Shown here in pieces: positions 9,171 to 20,259 of a stretch of 64,000 bases of DNA. Made by a program: the position numbers and the translations under genes. Under the pieces are notes generated by a model. It searched no databases. It was not told the origin of the DNA and was given only the letters and a program-made list of their open reading frames with translations. Source of the stretch: Roridomyces roridus (lineage: Eukaryota; Basidiomycota; Agaricomycetes; Agaricales; Mycenaceae). Position 1 is the first letter of the stretch. Each line of letters begins with the position of its first letter. The stretch is from the NCBI GenBank assembly GCA_029378245.1, contig JARKIF010000001.1:682001-746000 (forward strand), given 5' to 3'.

Positions 9171-10416
9171 ATGTCCATGTCCAAACTCGAAGCCCGTATC
9201 GAGACGCTCTCTGCGGAAATCCAGCGGCAGAAGGAAGTTCTAAAGGAGATCGAGCGCACCAAAAGCCACGCTCAGCGCCAACTAAACGCTCTCCGCGATC
9301 CACTCGCAAGAATACCCCTCGAACTCTCGTCCGAGATCTTTCTTCATTGCGCACCTGGCACCGCAAATCCCGGAATACGCCATCTCCCCGCTCTTCTCCT
9401 GACCATCTGTCATGGATGGTCTGATATCGCACTGGCAACCCCCGCCTTATGGGCCGAACTCGATCTTTCGGAGGCGGAAGGCGTCGAAGTCACGGTGGAG
9501 AATTGGCTCCAGCGCGCTCGTCACAGACCCTTGAGCATGTCGTTGATGGGAGAGACCAACTACCGACTAGTCTCTCATTTGGCAGCATTCGTCGCATCTC
9601 AAAGGCTTGTCCGTCAATTTCGAGGAAGTGAGCCACGATGCTTATATGGAGGACGACCGTTACAAGCCTCTGGGCCACACAGAGCTCCAGGATCCTTTAC
9701 CCCTCCTTTCCACATTCGAGATTCTTGGTCAAACCACGTTGAACTGCTCGTGGTTCCCGATTCACCGACTCCTCAGTCTCGCTCCGAATCTGACGGAGCT
9801 CGTACTGAGCGATATCTCCCTCGTTGGCGTGGATCAAAACCCAGAACAACTAGTTCTACCACATCTAGAACGTTTGAGCATTGCTGGCTTCAAGGCGTTG
9901 GAGTGGCACGCCCACATCCTGCGATGCTTTTCGACCCCGCGACTACAAGGCCTGGGCCTACCCATGAGGAGCATCACCAGCGACGGCTTCGCTCCCTTTC
10001 TGCAGCGATCACCCCCCCTCCAGCGCTTCTGTCTCGACGGTTTTGCACCTGGGCGTGGTATTAGCATACGGGGTGTTTTGGACCTGCTGCCCAGCCTCAC
10101 ACATCTGGAAATCAGCTGCTCGATCATAGGCAAAATTGTATTTGCACGGCTGTTTGCCCTCCTAGCAGAGGAGCCGCCGGTGCTTCCGGACCTCTGCGTT
10201 CTGAATGCGTTCATGACTCGCTCCCCATCTCCCTCGGCCTGGAGCAACCTGCTGCACGCGCTCTCGGGGCGTCGCCACACCCTGCGAAAAATCAAGATTA
10301 CAATAACTAGTGCGGCGCTGGACGCTTCGCCGGATACACTCGCCGGATTCCAGGCACTATTGGCGGATGGGGTAGACATTGACATTGGCTTTGGTCGGAA
10401 TTTACTACTTGTATGA
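9171..10416 (+). pseudogene. F-box/LRR-like protein with 2-nt frameshift
   Basis: Starts MSMSKLEARIETLSAEIQ (coiled coil), then RDPLARIPLELSSEIF and CHGWSDIALATPALW, the F-box core shared with the 20260 gene. At about 9570-9580 the frame breaks. The downstream frame, starting in the family motif IWQHSSHLKGLSVNF, runs open to a stop at 10416 through leucine-rich segments and the conserved C-terminal SGRRHTLRKIKI block. The break falls in a TCTCTC run, and comparison with the relatives suggests loss of one TC unit. No intron of plausible size can bridge it. Either it is a young pseudogene or the base call is wrong; otherwise it would be a normal single-exon gene of about 415 codons. Confidence 0.75.
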
Positions 10417-10579
10417 AGTTCGTGTTCGCTAGCATTCAAAATTTACATGTTGCGCCCGTTTGCCCTCAAAGAAAGTCAGTTTTGTTTGTTCTTTGTCTGA
10501 AATAAACTCCTTGCCCGGCTATTTGCGGGCGCTTCTGATCAGATCCGACAGAGTCGTATAATACCTCGTCACTTCGTCA

Positions 10580-10640
10580 GAAGCGCATCAGCGTCATTTG
10601 ATTGCGCATCATCGTCATTTGATCGCGCAACTTCGTCACC
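10580..10640. repeat. 21-bp tandem repeat upstream of 10804
   Basis: Two full units and part of a third built on GCGCATCATCGTCATTTGAT, about 170-220 bp upstream of the start at 10804. It may be a promoter-associated minisatellite. Related CTTCGTCA/GACGAAG words recur around 11990-12040 before the next gene. Confidence 0.55.
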
Positions 10641-10803
10641 AGGAGCTAAGCGGGTCGGCAGTCATTTTCATTCGACTAACCTCTGCAAGTTCGTCAGAAC
10701 GCCCGATCCGGTTAATCTGTCGATTCACACGTCGGCAAACATTGCCAAACCATTCTTCCGTTCTTTCCCCCACCATCGTCTCACTGCTCGTCCGCCCTTG
10801 AAG

Positions 10804-11435
10804 ATGCCTGCGACGTTACGCACCATCCTTTCCGATGAATTCAACCAGTGAGCATCCCAATCTCTCCCTCCCAATCGAGGCTCACGGTACTCATTCCAGT
10901 TCGAAGGGACGAGAATGACACGGCCGTTGCCGCCGTCGGCGCCGAGAGCATCGCCGGGGATGGTTTGAAGGATGATGTGGGAGACACGGTGAGTTTCACT
11001 CCCGGCGATGTCGAGGGCTGCGGGCTCGGGCTGGAGGATCTTCGCGAGAGGAGTTCAGCGGTCATGGAGCGCCCTGAGCCTGACGGGAGCAGCTGGGACG
11101 GTGCGTGATATCATGGCGCCGCTTGCCTCTTTTTTTTTCGCTGACTGTCTTGTCGTCCAAGCACGACCTTCTTCCCCCGACATGTTCGTTCCGGGGCTCT
11201 GCACCGTCCTCGGCGCGGAGGACAATTTCCTCCCCGCCCTTTGCACACCCGGTAAGACTCCACTCGGCCGCGAAATCAACAGACTCTGACCTTCTGTTTC
11301 TCAGATGGATCGTCCGGTGACAACGCGGAGGGTCCCGAAGGGAGCCGAAACCGCTCGGAGAACCCGGGGAGACAGTGTCGTGTGCATAGTTTGAGGTCAG
11401 TCTTCAAGTCTGTCCGTCGTCCGTATACTGATTGA
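10804..11435 (+). CDS. small hypothetical protein, four exons
   Basis: Not recognised. Exons read as 10804-10847, 10907-11100, 11162-11251 and 11305-11435; introns of 59, 61 and 53 nt start gtgagc, gtgcgt and gtaaga and end in ag. Phases agree throughout and give a protein of 152 residues starting MPATLRTILSDEFNQ and ending SVRRPYTD. It is acidic in the first half and Ser/Gly/Arg-rich later, with no signal peptide, membrane helix or known motif. Coherent splicing is the only evidence for a gene. It lies on the same strand between two F-box loci. Confidence 0.45.
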
Positions 11436-12076
11436 TTCAAAGAGGTTTGGAACATTCATACTCACCCGACCCGGAACAAATCAGGGAAGGGCACAGAGCT
11501 AGGGTGCTGGGAGGGTGCGGAGACTTTTTAGGGCACGATAAATAGAATAAAGTACCTATTTTATGTTGGTGAAAAACTAGAGAATGAGTTCAACGACATA
11601 TTTGATGCAAGTATTTACGAGCGCACGAGAGAGTTCGGCTCGCGAGGCCCGCAATCCTCGTGCTGCATCATTGCAAGTCGCGCCCGCGGTACGCTGAATT
11701 CAAACCTGGCGTGGTGTGGGCTCCGGCGGCGAGTACAGCTTCGACAGGAACACGCGGCAGGAAATTGGAATAACTAACCTCACGAAGTGCGTGAAGCAGA
11801 CAGACGAGGGGGTGAGATTAAAAGAATTCATCGGAGACGGTCGCGAGGCAGCGGGACGGGAGAGGGATGACTCGATGGCCTGCGGGACAGTCGGCCACGG
11901 ACGCGATGGAATGACGAACTTACCCCGCGAGCCGACGAACTTGCAGATTTCCGCGGCCGAAATTGAGTTCTGACGAGCTTGCACCGCAAGCTCGTCGCAC
12001 CTCACGAACTTGCACTTCTGACGAAGTGACGAAGTTGGTGGGGACTCGATCCGACAACAGCTTGTCTTTTACCACC
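11436..12076. other. intergenic, upstream of F-box gene 12077
   Basis: No gene recognised. Open frames on both strands around 11700-12000 overlap each other and show no domain. Near 11930-12040 the words ACGAACTTGCA and GACGAAGT recur several times in both orientations, partly echoing the promoter of 10804. Confidence 0.35.
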
Positions 12077-13460
12077 ATGTCGTGAGTGGCTGAATCGTCT
12101 TCTACGTTACCCTTCAACTCATTCAGCGCAGACTCCATTGTGACTCTGCTTGCTCAGTGCATTGTGACCTCTTCGGCGTTTCAAAGAGTCTCCAATTGAG
12201 CCTGTTCCCCGAGCTGCCCAACAATGACGCCCCTTCCCCACACGAGATCGCGACCATCGCTGGTGCCGTCCAAAAGGCAAAGGTCGATCTCGTGCGTCTG
12301 GAGGCTGCAATTACAAAACGCCGAGTCGAGCTTGGCGAGTTTATTCAAAGGCACGCGCCGGTATTGTCAGCCATCCGCCAGCTCCCCAACGAGATTCTAT
12401 CCGCCATCTTCTCTGAATGTGTGGATATCAACGCTCCATTCGATCCACTCAAAAATGGGCCTTGGGTTGTTTTCCAGGTGTGCCGTCGGTGGCGCGCCGT
12501 CGCCATCTTATCTTCGGAGCTGTGGTGCCATTTTGTGCTCGCAGATGCACCATTCCCCGCGAATCACCAAACTCTCCTTCGCATGTTGAGATTGCAGCTT
12601 GACCGGGCGCGCCTCGCCCGCCTCTCCATCCAATTCCCGGCGTCAGAACAAAGAGATGTCGTGGACATCTTTCTCGCTGTACCGGCCCAGTGGCACGACG
12701 TTTCTATCTACGACGAAGACACCCTTGTCCACATCGCAGACGCAACATACGACGGTGTCAGTTGTTTCTCCCGTGGTCACAACTTCAACGATGCGACTTT
12801 CACAAATTCTGGACCTCAGATGTCCTGTCGATCCTTCCCTTCTTCTCGTCCAACGCCCATGTCTCCATTTGCGGGTGTCTCGATGACGACGCGTCTACGG
12901 AGGCTACGACACCGGCTGTTTCGAAGATTGGTTCGCTCGAAATCGACGCCGAGTCCTTGCGGGAGTCGTATATTCTGAGCAGAGTGGTCGCCCAGGCCTT
13001 GCAGATGCTAACCATCGACAATGTCGATGACATTCACTATCCTTTCTCGAGGATCTCCCAAGCTACGCTGGATTGTGCATCCAGCTTGAAGCATCTTCGC
13101 ATCCAGAACCCATCCAATGACATATCCTCCTGGTCGCGTTTTGTCCTGGATGTCCTCGGGTTACCTTTGACGCAGAACATCCACCGGCTGGACGTTGATT
13201 ACCTTGAGGACCTTGACGCCTTCGTGGAAGTTCTGGGGTGCACTGCTCGGCTGCTCCCGCACCTTCGCACCTTGTGTGTGCGTAGACCGTTGGAAGATGT
13301 CTCAGACTCGACACTCCTGCATGTTCTTGCACACCGAAATCCAATTGTTCATAGGGTCGAATTGTTAGGGCTCGACCAGTGGGAGTTTCCTGAAAACTGG
13401 TGGAGTGGCGAGTTGGATATCATAATCTTGCAGCAAGAAGGGGTCAATAATACTACTTAA
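12077..13460 (+). CDS. F-box/LRR-like protein, possibly shortened
   Basis: A 5-nt first coding exon (12077-12081, ATGTC), an intron 12082-12131 (gtgagt...gcgcag), then exon 2 from 12132. The protein opens with a coiled coil containing the SLFPELPNND motif, then QLPNEILSAIF, VCRRWRAVA and LWCHFVL, the F-box core seen at 14063. Relative to that paralogue about 45-50 codons are missing near 12755 and the raw frame shifts there. An intron 12755-12819 (gtgtca...cctcag, 65 nt) would restore the frame and join exon 3 (12820-13460), giving about 422 residues with the usual leucine-rich C-terminus. The locus is therefore a shortened working gene if that intron is spliced, otherwise a pseudogene. Presumed substrate receptor of an SCF ubiquitin ligase. 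Confidence 0.65.
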
Positions 13461-14062
13461 AATGGCCAGTGGTACTAGGGCGTAGATACAATTCGATCGT
13501 TGAGATTCCAAAGCAGCATTTCCACATCTTGAATAACGCGGTAAGCAAGTGAATGAGAATTTAGAAAGGGCAGGAAGAGGCTTGCATGAAGTCGGCAATG
13601 TCATGAAGCCGTGGCAGCGTGGTTCGAGGATTTCTACCACATGAGCAGTCGTACTCGGGCGGCTGGCCCACATGTGCGTCCGAGAAGTCAAGACAGAGCA
13701 CTACAAAGCGCGAAGGAATCAAGAAGAGAAAGCAGCCACGGACGACGAATCGCCGACGATTGAATCTTGATAAGTGAAGCCGAGCTGAAGACGGACGAGG
13801 TAGAAGGTGGGTGATGCTGTATATGCCCTCTACCTGGCTAGATGAAGGGTGTAGATGAAGGTTCGGTCGAGTTGGGTCGGAGAACAAGCGGAGCAGCAAA
13901 GAATGTTTTGATGGCCGAAATTTGATTGATTGATTCGCCGCCTGCTTTTGCTCCTGACTTTCACTCTCCTCCGAAATCTTCTCAAAAGATTCTACGGCTC
14001 TTGTGAAAAAGCCTCCCGAATATCTCTTCCCTGCGACGGCAAGTTTGAAGTGATCCGTGGAT
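13461..14062. other. intergenic between two F-box genes
   Basis: A minus-strand open frame (13561-13899, 112 codons, ending ADFMQASSCPF) has some protein-like character but no recognised domain or splice support. The remainder holds nothing I can name. The stretch serves as promoter for 14063. Confidence 0.3.
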
Positions 14063-15511
14063 ATGCATCCCCAGTAAGTCCGACTCGGATAACACCTTGG
14101 TCGAGTTTCTCCTCACCGCGTGCACAGGGTCTACTGCGACCGTCCTTGTTCCATGCACTGTGGAATTGACGGGCCTGCCCGCAGCCCATTTCCCGAGTTA
14201 ATTTGCAACAACACAAGCCCTTCCGACCCAGAGGCTGCCATCATCTCGGACACTATTCAAAAGGCGAGGGCGGATCTGGCTCGTGTGGAACATGCTATCC
14301 GGAGTCTTGTTTCTCAGCGTCAAGAGCTCGAGGAGGTCATCCACAGCCACACGGGTATCTTGTTACGTCGTCTCCCCAACGAGCTTCTCTCGGAGATCTT
14401 CCTCCGCTGTGTGGACGACAAGGCCCCGTTCAATGCTGCTCAGAATGCAAATTGGATTGTGGCCCGCGTGTGCAGTCGATGGCGTGGAGTTGCGCTCTCT
14501 TCTCCCAACCTGTGGTGCCATTTCGTACTCCCGGATACTGGACCGAAGGAGGTTAAACGGTTGCTCGAGATTCAGCTGGAGTCTGCGAAGGATGCGCCGC
14601 TTTCGATCTGTTTCAGAGGCACCGTGGTGGCAGAAGTCATGGACAGCTTCCTGGCCGTACACAACAAATGGGCAAACGTCTCCTTCGTTCGTCCAGACGG
14701 AGAATTCTCCTATATAATGCAGGAGCGCGGTTTTCCTCGTTTAACGCATCTGGAGGTCGAGACCAAGTATTCCCCACTCTCAAGGGGAAACTCTCGCGAC
14801 CTTGACTTGACTGGGTCACTACCCGCTCTTACACATCTACTCCTTGATCTACAGGGACTATACTTCCCTCGCCGTTTGCGCCTCCCATACTCTCAGCTTT
14901 CCAAATGCGTACTCAAACGCTTACAGGGGGAAGATGTCATTCAAATTCTTTCCCAACTTCCACCCCGCACGGCCACGTCTGTCTTTGACTGTGGGCGGGT
15001 CCCCGTCATACCCATGACCAGCATCAACATCCGTTCGCTCGAAATTGACTGTCGATCCCTCGGCCAGCAGAAGGTTCTCGGCTCTCTGGTAGTCGCACCA
15101 GCCCTTGAGACACTCCTCGTCTCCCGAAAAACCAACGCCTACGACGAAGGGGCGATATCGACTCTCCTTTCCTTCCTGAACAACTCCGCCAGTGGCTTGA
15201 AGCGCCTCCGTGTCGAAAGTCCCATCATCATCCCGGTGGACTCGTTTTTACGACCAATCCTCGAGTCACCTTTCGTTCGTGACATCCTCCGGTTGGAGGT
15301 TGACGAAATCGACGACGCACTCATTTTCATGGAATCAGGAGTCATCCCCGAGCTTCGCGCTCTGGGCATCCGTGGCATGCACACGATGAATGTCGGGAGT
15401 GCGCTGGCCCAGCGCAATGCCATCGCTCGCACCTTCCCATTCGATCTTTTCTGGTGGGACTTCCCAGAGAGTGTAGTAGACAGCGGGTTAGATGTGGTGA
15501 TTTTCGAATAA
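14063..15511 (+). CDS. F-box/LRR-like protein, intact
   Basis: Exon 1 is 11 nt (14063-14073), the intron 54 nt (14074-14127, gtaagt...cacag), and exon 2 runs open to the stop at 15511, giving 468 residues. The start with the upstream exon is preferred because the long frame alone has no ATG before MHCGIDG. Order: coiled coil (about residues 25-75, including SPFPEL), F-box (LPNELLSEIF, VCSRWRGVALSSPNLWCHF, about residues 80-140), then leucine-rich segments to the end, including FPRLTHLEVE and LPALTHLLLDL. Expected to bind Skp1 through the F-box and recruit substrates to a cullin-RING ligase; the substrate is unknown. It is the best-preserved member of the SPFPEL subfamily in the window and the reference for judging 7423, 12077 and 45338. 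Confidence 0.85.
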
Positions 15512-16274
15512 TGTACCAGAAACTTGCCAGAAACAAGAAATGTGTAGTCTCGGGACCAGACTATATCAACTGACGAACAAGTAAGTATCGGTACTGAGTC
15601 GGCAGCAGTGATCGGCAGTCATCATGATCCAAAGTTCCAAACACATCACGCCACCGTTTCTTCCTGACCACTACTTGCATTCAACGCACAGACGGCTCCG
15701 TCTACTTAGGCTGGCTTCCATCTACTCCTTACCCTGGCTTCCATCTGCTCATCTCCGATCTGCCAAGTACATTATCATGAAGTGACAGTGAAGAGCACCG
15801 GGCCTGGCGGACGTGTAAACCCTCAGCTCAGGTCCGGTAAGGGACCGGTATAAGTAGATCTCGTGGCGGAAACAACTGACCGGTTGGGACAGTTCTATTT
15901 CAGACGAGGGGTCTCCGAAGCCGATAAGGCTTCGGGCCTTTCTCTCAAGCATGCCGGGCTTGCGCAGCCACCGTCCCGGCTTCACACCCTACGAGACTCC
16001 GACCGCAGCGAGAGCTTTATTGATTCTGCGGCTCTATATCTCCTTATCGGCGCACGCTATGCCTATGCTGGCCACGGATTTCATTTCATCATAAACCAGC
16101 GACAAGCAGGATCTTGATTTTGGATAGAAAGACACCGGACATCAACGATCTGTCTGCCACTGCCAGCTACTGCCAGCCAGCTCGGGCCAGTAGTAAGTCA
16201 GTCGTGCTTCCTCCAATAGACCTGAGTGCTTATTTAAACTCGTCGTCCACCCTCCGTGCCCAGCCGTTCTTCTC
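15512..16274. promoter_or_regulatory. intergenic, promoter of DUF6533 gene 16275
   Basis: Contains two close copies of TGGCTTCCATCT (about 15712 and 15733) and a TTATTTAAAC TATA-like box near 16230, about 45 bp before the start. A GCCACTGCCAGCTACTGCC block (about 16155-16175) resembles sequence upstream of the near-identical left-edge paralogue. No gene recognised. Confidence 0.4.
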
Positions 16275-18214
16275 ATGGCCACCACCTCCCCTGCTGCCGC
16301 TGCAGCGCAGGAAGCTGCGCTCCTCCAACTCATCGCGGACTCGCAGACGACAAACTATCTAGCTGGTGAGCTCTCTCACGTGTCTCGAAGCATCTGCATA
16401 TCCTCAATTGCTCCCAAGCGGCAGCGCTTACTTTGCTCATGTCGGTCGTTGTAAATTCTGTGCGGAATCGACTCGGGGCTCACGGTAAATTGCAGTATTG
16501 AGCACATCTCCACGTTCAAAGAGGAGGTTCGTCCTTCCGTGACTACGCGAAATAAAAATTGACGATAAGTTCCAGATCCGATACGTCTGGCAAAGCCGTC
16601 TCAGCCTCTGGAGTGTTCTCTATGTATGGAAACTTTACGTCTTTACTGAAATGCTGATCTTGTCTTAGGTCTGGGTGGGTCCTCTGCGAATTGTCTGGTG
16701 GAATGAAAGACTGATCTTCAACGAACGCAGACTCGGTATCTTACACTCATTTCATTGGCGTGCGTCATGGAAGCCTTGATCGTGTTCCTTGCTTGCTAAC
16801 GATGTTCCTTGCTTCCAGGGTCGATGTCAGTTGTGCGTTCGTTCGCGGCGATCTTGGAACTCATGACTCACGAGATGATGATGGTCCCTTCCAGTCATGT
16901 TCCAACCGATGAGGGCGTCCGAGGTCGGTGGTTGGTTCTCTGTTGCCTGTCAAATATTCATTCCGGTTCTTTACCTTCGTCCTATTAGCTGTGAGTTTCG
17001 ACGTCTGCACCTCGGAGTCCCAGGTTGACCACTGACTTTGTAAAACCAGATGCCGCAGATTCCTACTGGCGGAAATGGCTACGTCTACCACGATATCAAT
17101 GAGCGTCGACTGTATCCTCGTTCTAAGGTACGCATTCTAAATCTTCTTGGGTTTCGATTTTACATACAGCGCCTTCCAGGGTCTGGTTGTTATTCGGCAA
17201 GGGCAAGAAGTTGTTGTACTTCTTGATTCCTCTGCTGATAGGTAGATCGTCTTCTATATGCACTTTATTTGCTCACAGTTTCATAGTCGAGATGGCCGTA
17301 ATGTTGGTCCACGCGTACTTGGAGCTTCCGAAGGAACTGACGAAGTTGGTCTCAGGATCACCTTTGGTCTCTTTACGATTCTTCCTTTAAAAGGTATGGA
17401 GGCCCAAAGATCGTAGTTCAACTTTCGACTTACAGCCGGGACAGACTTTGTAGACGTCGGGCAAGTTCACCCGGATCCCAACTCGAGCCTTTCCTCCGAC
17501 TGACTTCACTATCAACAGACCATTTCTCAACGGATGCTACTCCCTTGGTACGCGTTTTCTCGAGGCTACAGTCACAAACACTAATGCATCACGCAGAGGT
17601 CCCTCGTTTATTCACATTCTTCGCCCTCCCCTATTTCTTAATGTCCATACTCATGTTCTCCATGACCGCGTACAAATGCGGGCAGCACATGTGGCTGAGA
17701 AGTCGCAGAGCGCCGATGCCGGTGATCACACTCTTTCTGAGGGATGGTCTGTTTTTGTTCTTGGCTATCATGCGTGAGTCCTGCAGTGTTTTGATTTTAT
17801 GGACAAGTCGTATTAACGAGACGCGTAGTATATTCGACGGCGGAAATTATTATCTGGCGCAGGGCCCGCCCGAGTCTGGCTGAAATTCCTGTCGTGTGCG
17901 TGTTCAGAAATCTGTTTCTCGAATCTCGACCTCTCACTAAATTCTCCTAGTCCTGCTACAGCGTCAGCCGTGTTTCATGTACTTACCGCGCGACCAAGTC
18001 CCGACTCACGAATTTTGAATACACAGAATTCCCAGCCGTGCTCGGCACGCGTATTCTACTCAACATCAAGAATCTAGCATCACAGAGTTCCGACAGAGTG
18101 GCTCCCGCCATCGAGCTGCCAACGCTATCGCAGCAGCGCCCGTCACTTGCGCCCAGCGGTGGGAGCCGTGTTCCGTGGTACCTTCAAACTGGGGAAGTGA
18201 AAGACGAAATCTGA
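16275..18214 (+). CDS. DUF6533-type seven-helix membrane protein
   Basis: Multi-exon gene. Visible exons include 16275-16365 (91 nt, ending in the LIADSQTTNYLAG signature), a 22-nt micro-exon 16419-16440, 16496-16526 and 16576-16623, with several more to the stop at 18212-18214. The exon 2/3 segment reads ALTLLIIEHISTFKEE and is followed by RYVWQSRLSLWSVLY, the DUF6533 core at the first helices. Near 17620-17770 comes a hydrophobic helix, then MPVITLFLRDGLFLFL, conserved in the other paralogues and typical of the loop before helix seven. The C-terminus RVPWYLQTGE is shared with the genes at 33522 and 38177. The intron after CTCAT uses a weak donor (gtcggt). Function unknown; plasma-membrane or endomembrane location inferred. 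Confidence 0.75.
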
Positions 18215-18421
18215 GTTGGAATCAAAGTTGAATTATAGAAGGAACAATATATGTATTACGCATGTAAACAAATGTATGCACTTGAGATATAGCCCAACCG
18301 AGACGTAATTTGAGCTGGAGAGGAAGATGCCCAGAACTTGAACTCAGAGGAACCATATCAAACGATCGAAGAACAAGGTTGATGCGGCACAGTGATCCGA
18401 CGCTCCTTGACCTCTCCCACC

Positions 18422-19081
18422 ATGTCGCTTCGAACGTGGGTCACACTCTACCCTCCCGCTTCATATCCGACGCGTTCCTCATCGCCCAATAGCTTCCCCT
18501 TTCGCCTACCAGCCGATCAACCACCCCCAGCGCGCGGTGAAATCAAAGACGGGCGTGTCACCCCGACATACGTGCTGGCCTGGACTTGCGACACGTCCCA
18601 ATTCTATCGCGGCCTCCAGAAGGCGACGGGACGAGAGGTTAGCTTCTGCAACTTCTCTGGAGTCGTTAGAAAGAATTGGAATCCGGATCCGGTCGATGGG
18701 TGCGTCTCTACTGCTTCGCGCGCCAGTGGCATCTCAGCATGAATTCAAATTCGCAGACTCAAGGCCGAGCCCATACCATTTCCCGGCATTGATGGCAACT
18801 ACTATCTCGTCGCCTTGTCCAATAGGCCCAACGTAGACCATAAGCGACGCGTCCTCGGTCTCCAAGGTGACCCACTGATCAGCAGCGCCAGAGCTGCAAT
18901 GGGCGTGGATGTCGAGGATGTCGAGGGGACGTTGCAGTGGCTGAGATGGCCGCTGAACTGGGTTGCGGCCGAACGGCGGGAGCGACTCAGAAGGCAGTAT
19001 GAGGAGATGGAGGCGGCTGGGACCTTGCCGCCGGAGCTACGCCCTGATCCTCCAGTCGACCGTACGAGTGCAAAACGATAA
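18422..19081 (+). CDS. hypothetical protein, two exons
   Basis: Exon 1 18422-18699 and exon 2 18757-19081 are separated by a 57-nt intron (gtgcgt...cgcag) with matching phase, giving 200 residues starting MSLRTWVTLYPPAS. The protein has a Pro/Ser-rich start and a central segment with two close tryptophans and a NYYLVALSNRPN stretch. It ends in a basic, probably helical tail rich in Arg and Glu (ERRERLRRQYEEMEAAG). There is no signal peptide or membrane helix. I do not recognise the family; the coherent splice and balanced composition argue for a real gene. It lies just downstream of DUF6533 gene 16275 on the same strand. Confidence 0.6.
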
Positions 19082-19341
19082 TTGATGAAAGAGAGTTTTC
19101 AAGGTGGGAGGCTCTTCCTTTCCTCATGCGTACCATCGATTTTAGTAGGTGTCTGTTTTCTTTGTTCTCTGGGTCTCCTTAATGCGACTTTCATCTCCTC
19201 CCTCTTCTCAAGACTTAAATTCTCCCAAAATTCTCCCTCAACGGCGTACGTCTGTCAGTCCGCCCACTTTCGTTCTCTCGTTTTGCTAACGCAACTGTGC
19301 TTACTACTTACATGGGCATCAAGTCCACTCAATGACACAGC

Positions 19342-19857
19342 ATGTCCACCCAAGAATTCGAGGCGTCAGACTTGAAGCGGACATTACCGAAATCTCCGGA
19401 ATGCGCCGTGCTTGCGTTCTTGGATCGATCGTCGATACCGCCCCTCCGAGCACTCGAGCTGCAGGATTTTACACGCTGGGTTGATCTCGCGGCGATACTT
19501 CCCGGCCTTACATGTCTGCGAATCGCGTCGGAGTCAACCTCTGTCGTGGAACAGCTGCTTACATTCTTGGCCCGATCAGGCACGGGTTCGTTCGCCTTAT
19601 GAATCTCCAAACCCTGGAGATTTCCAACCTTTTTTTTGGAACTATCCTCAGCTACGTATCTACTTCGCGCGCTGATTGCGCGTCGTGCCCAATTGCGAAC
19701 AGTTCGCGTCATCACTGGGAAACCCCATCACTACATTGAATCAATCGAGGTTCTCGCTCTCGCCCAGTTGAAGGAACTTCTGGCGGATGGGACGGATATT
19801 TATTTCGGAGATGGAAAGTCGGAGGAAAAGTTGCACTCTTCATATCTACCCTCCTGA
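19342..19857 (+). pseudogene. truncated F-box relative, C-terminal fragment
   Basis: Begins with an F-box-family-like start (MSTQEFEAS) but jumps at once to the C-terminal leucine-rich part of the 24438 paralogue (LPGLTCLRIAS aligns with LVPDLVHLRIVS), so coiled coil and F-box are deleted. Reading then moves through two further frames: MNLQTLEISNLFF near 19600-19640, and ARRAQLRTVRVIT near 19680 to LLADGTDIYFGDG near 19810. It ends at a stop at 19855-19857. At least two frameshifts plus a large deletion make it a clear pseudogene. Confidence 0.8.
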
Positions 19858-20034
19858 TTGTGGCGGTGCGCCTTGGTTGAACGCGCCATTCTCTCTCCAC
19901 TTTCTCTGTGTTTTCTGTACAACATCCATGTCGTCAATTCCATGCAAGTGAATGAAACCAAGTACGATCCCGTGGTATTCTCCAGTACACCACTCGCTGG
20001 TCGGATACTTTCGCACGGAGATTGAACGGAGACC

Positions 20035-20259
20035 TCAACAGTGGACCGATCAAATCTCATCACGTGCATCAAATCTCTACTTTACACTGCACCACCATCA
20101 CCTTTGCTCAGATTGGATTTCTTGGCCTTGTGCAGCCTTTTTTCTGCCACGCGGGCTCGGGAAGAATCAAATTTCGAACCGCTAGCTGTCGGCCCCCGTA
20201 TGCTCGCTTCAAGCCTTGGGGAAAATCTTTCTCATTCACACGCACTGTAGACTTTGACC
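20035..20259 (+). promoter_or_regulatory. F-box promoter module with CACGTG box
   Basis: ATCACGTGCATCAAA (about 20057-20072) followed by CACCATCACC and GCTCAGATTGGATTTCTT. The same module with changes precedes the 26068 pseudogene (ATCACGTGCATCAAA near 25907). Part of it (GTGCATCAAAT ... GCTCAGATTGCATTTCTT) precedes the TPR gene (21820-21865). CACGTG is a classic bHLH site. The conservation may reflect duplication age rather than function. Confidence 0.45.

Noticed and set aside
9834..10439. 201-codon minus-strand frame
   Set aside because: Antisense of the F-box pseudogene 9171-10416.
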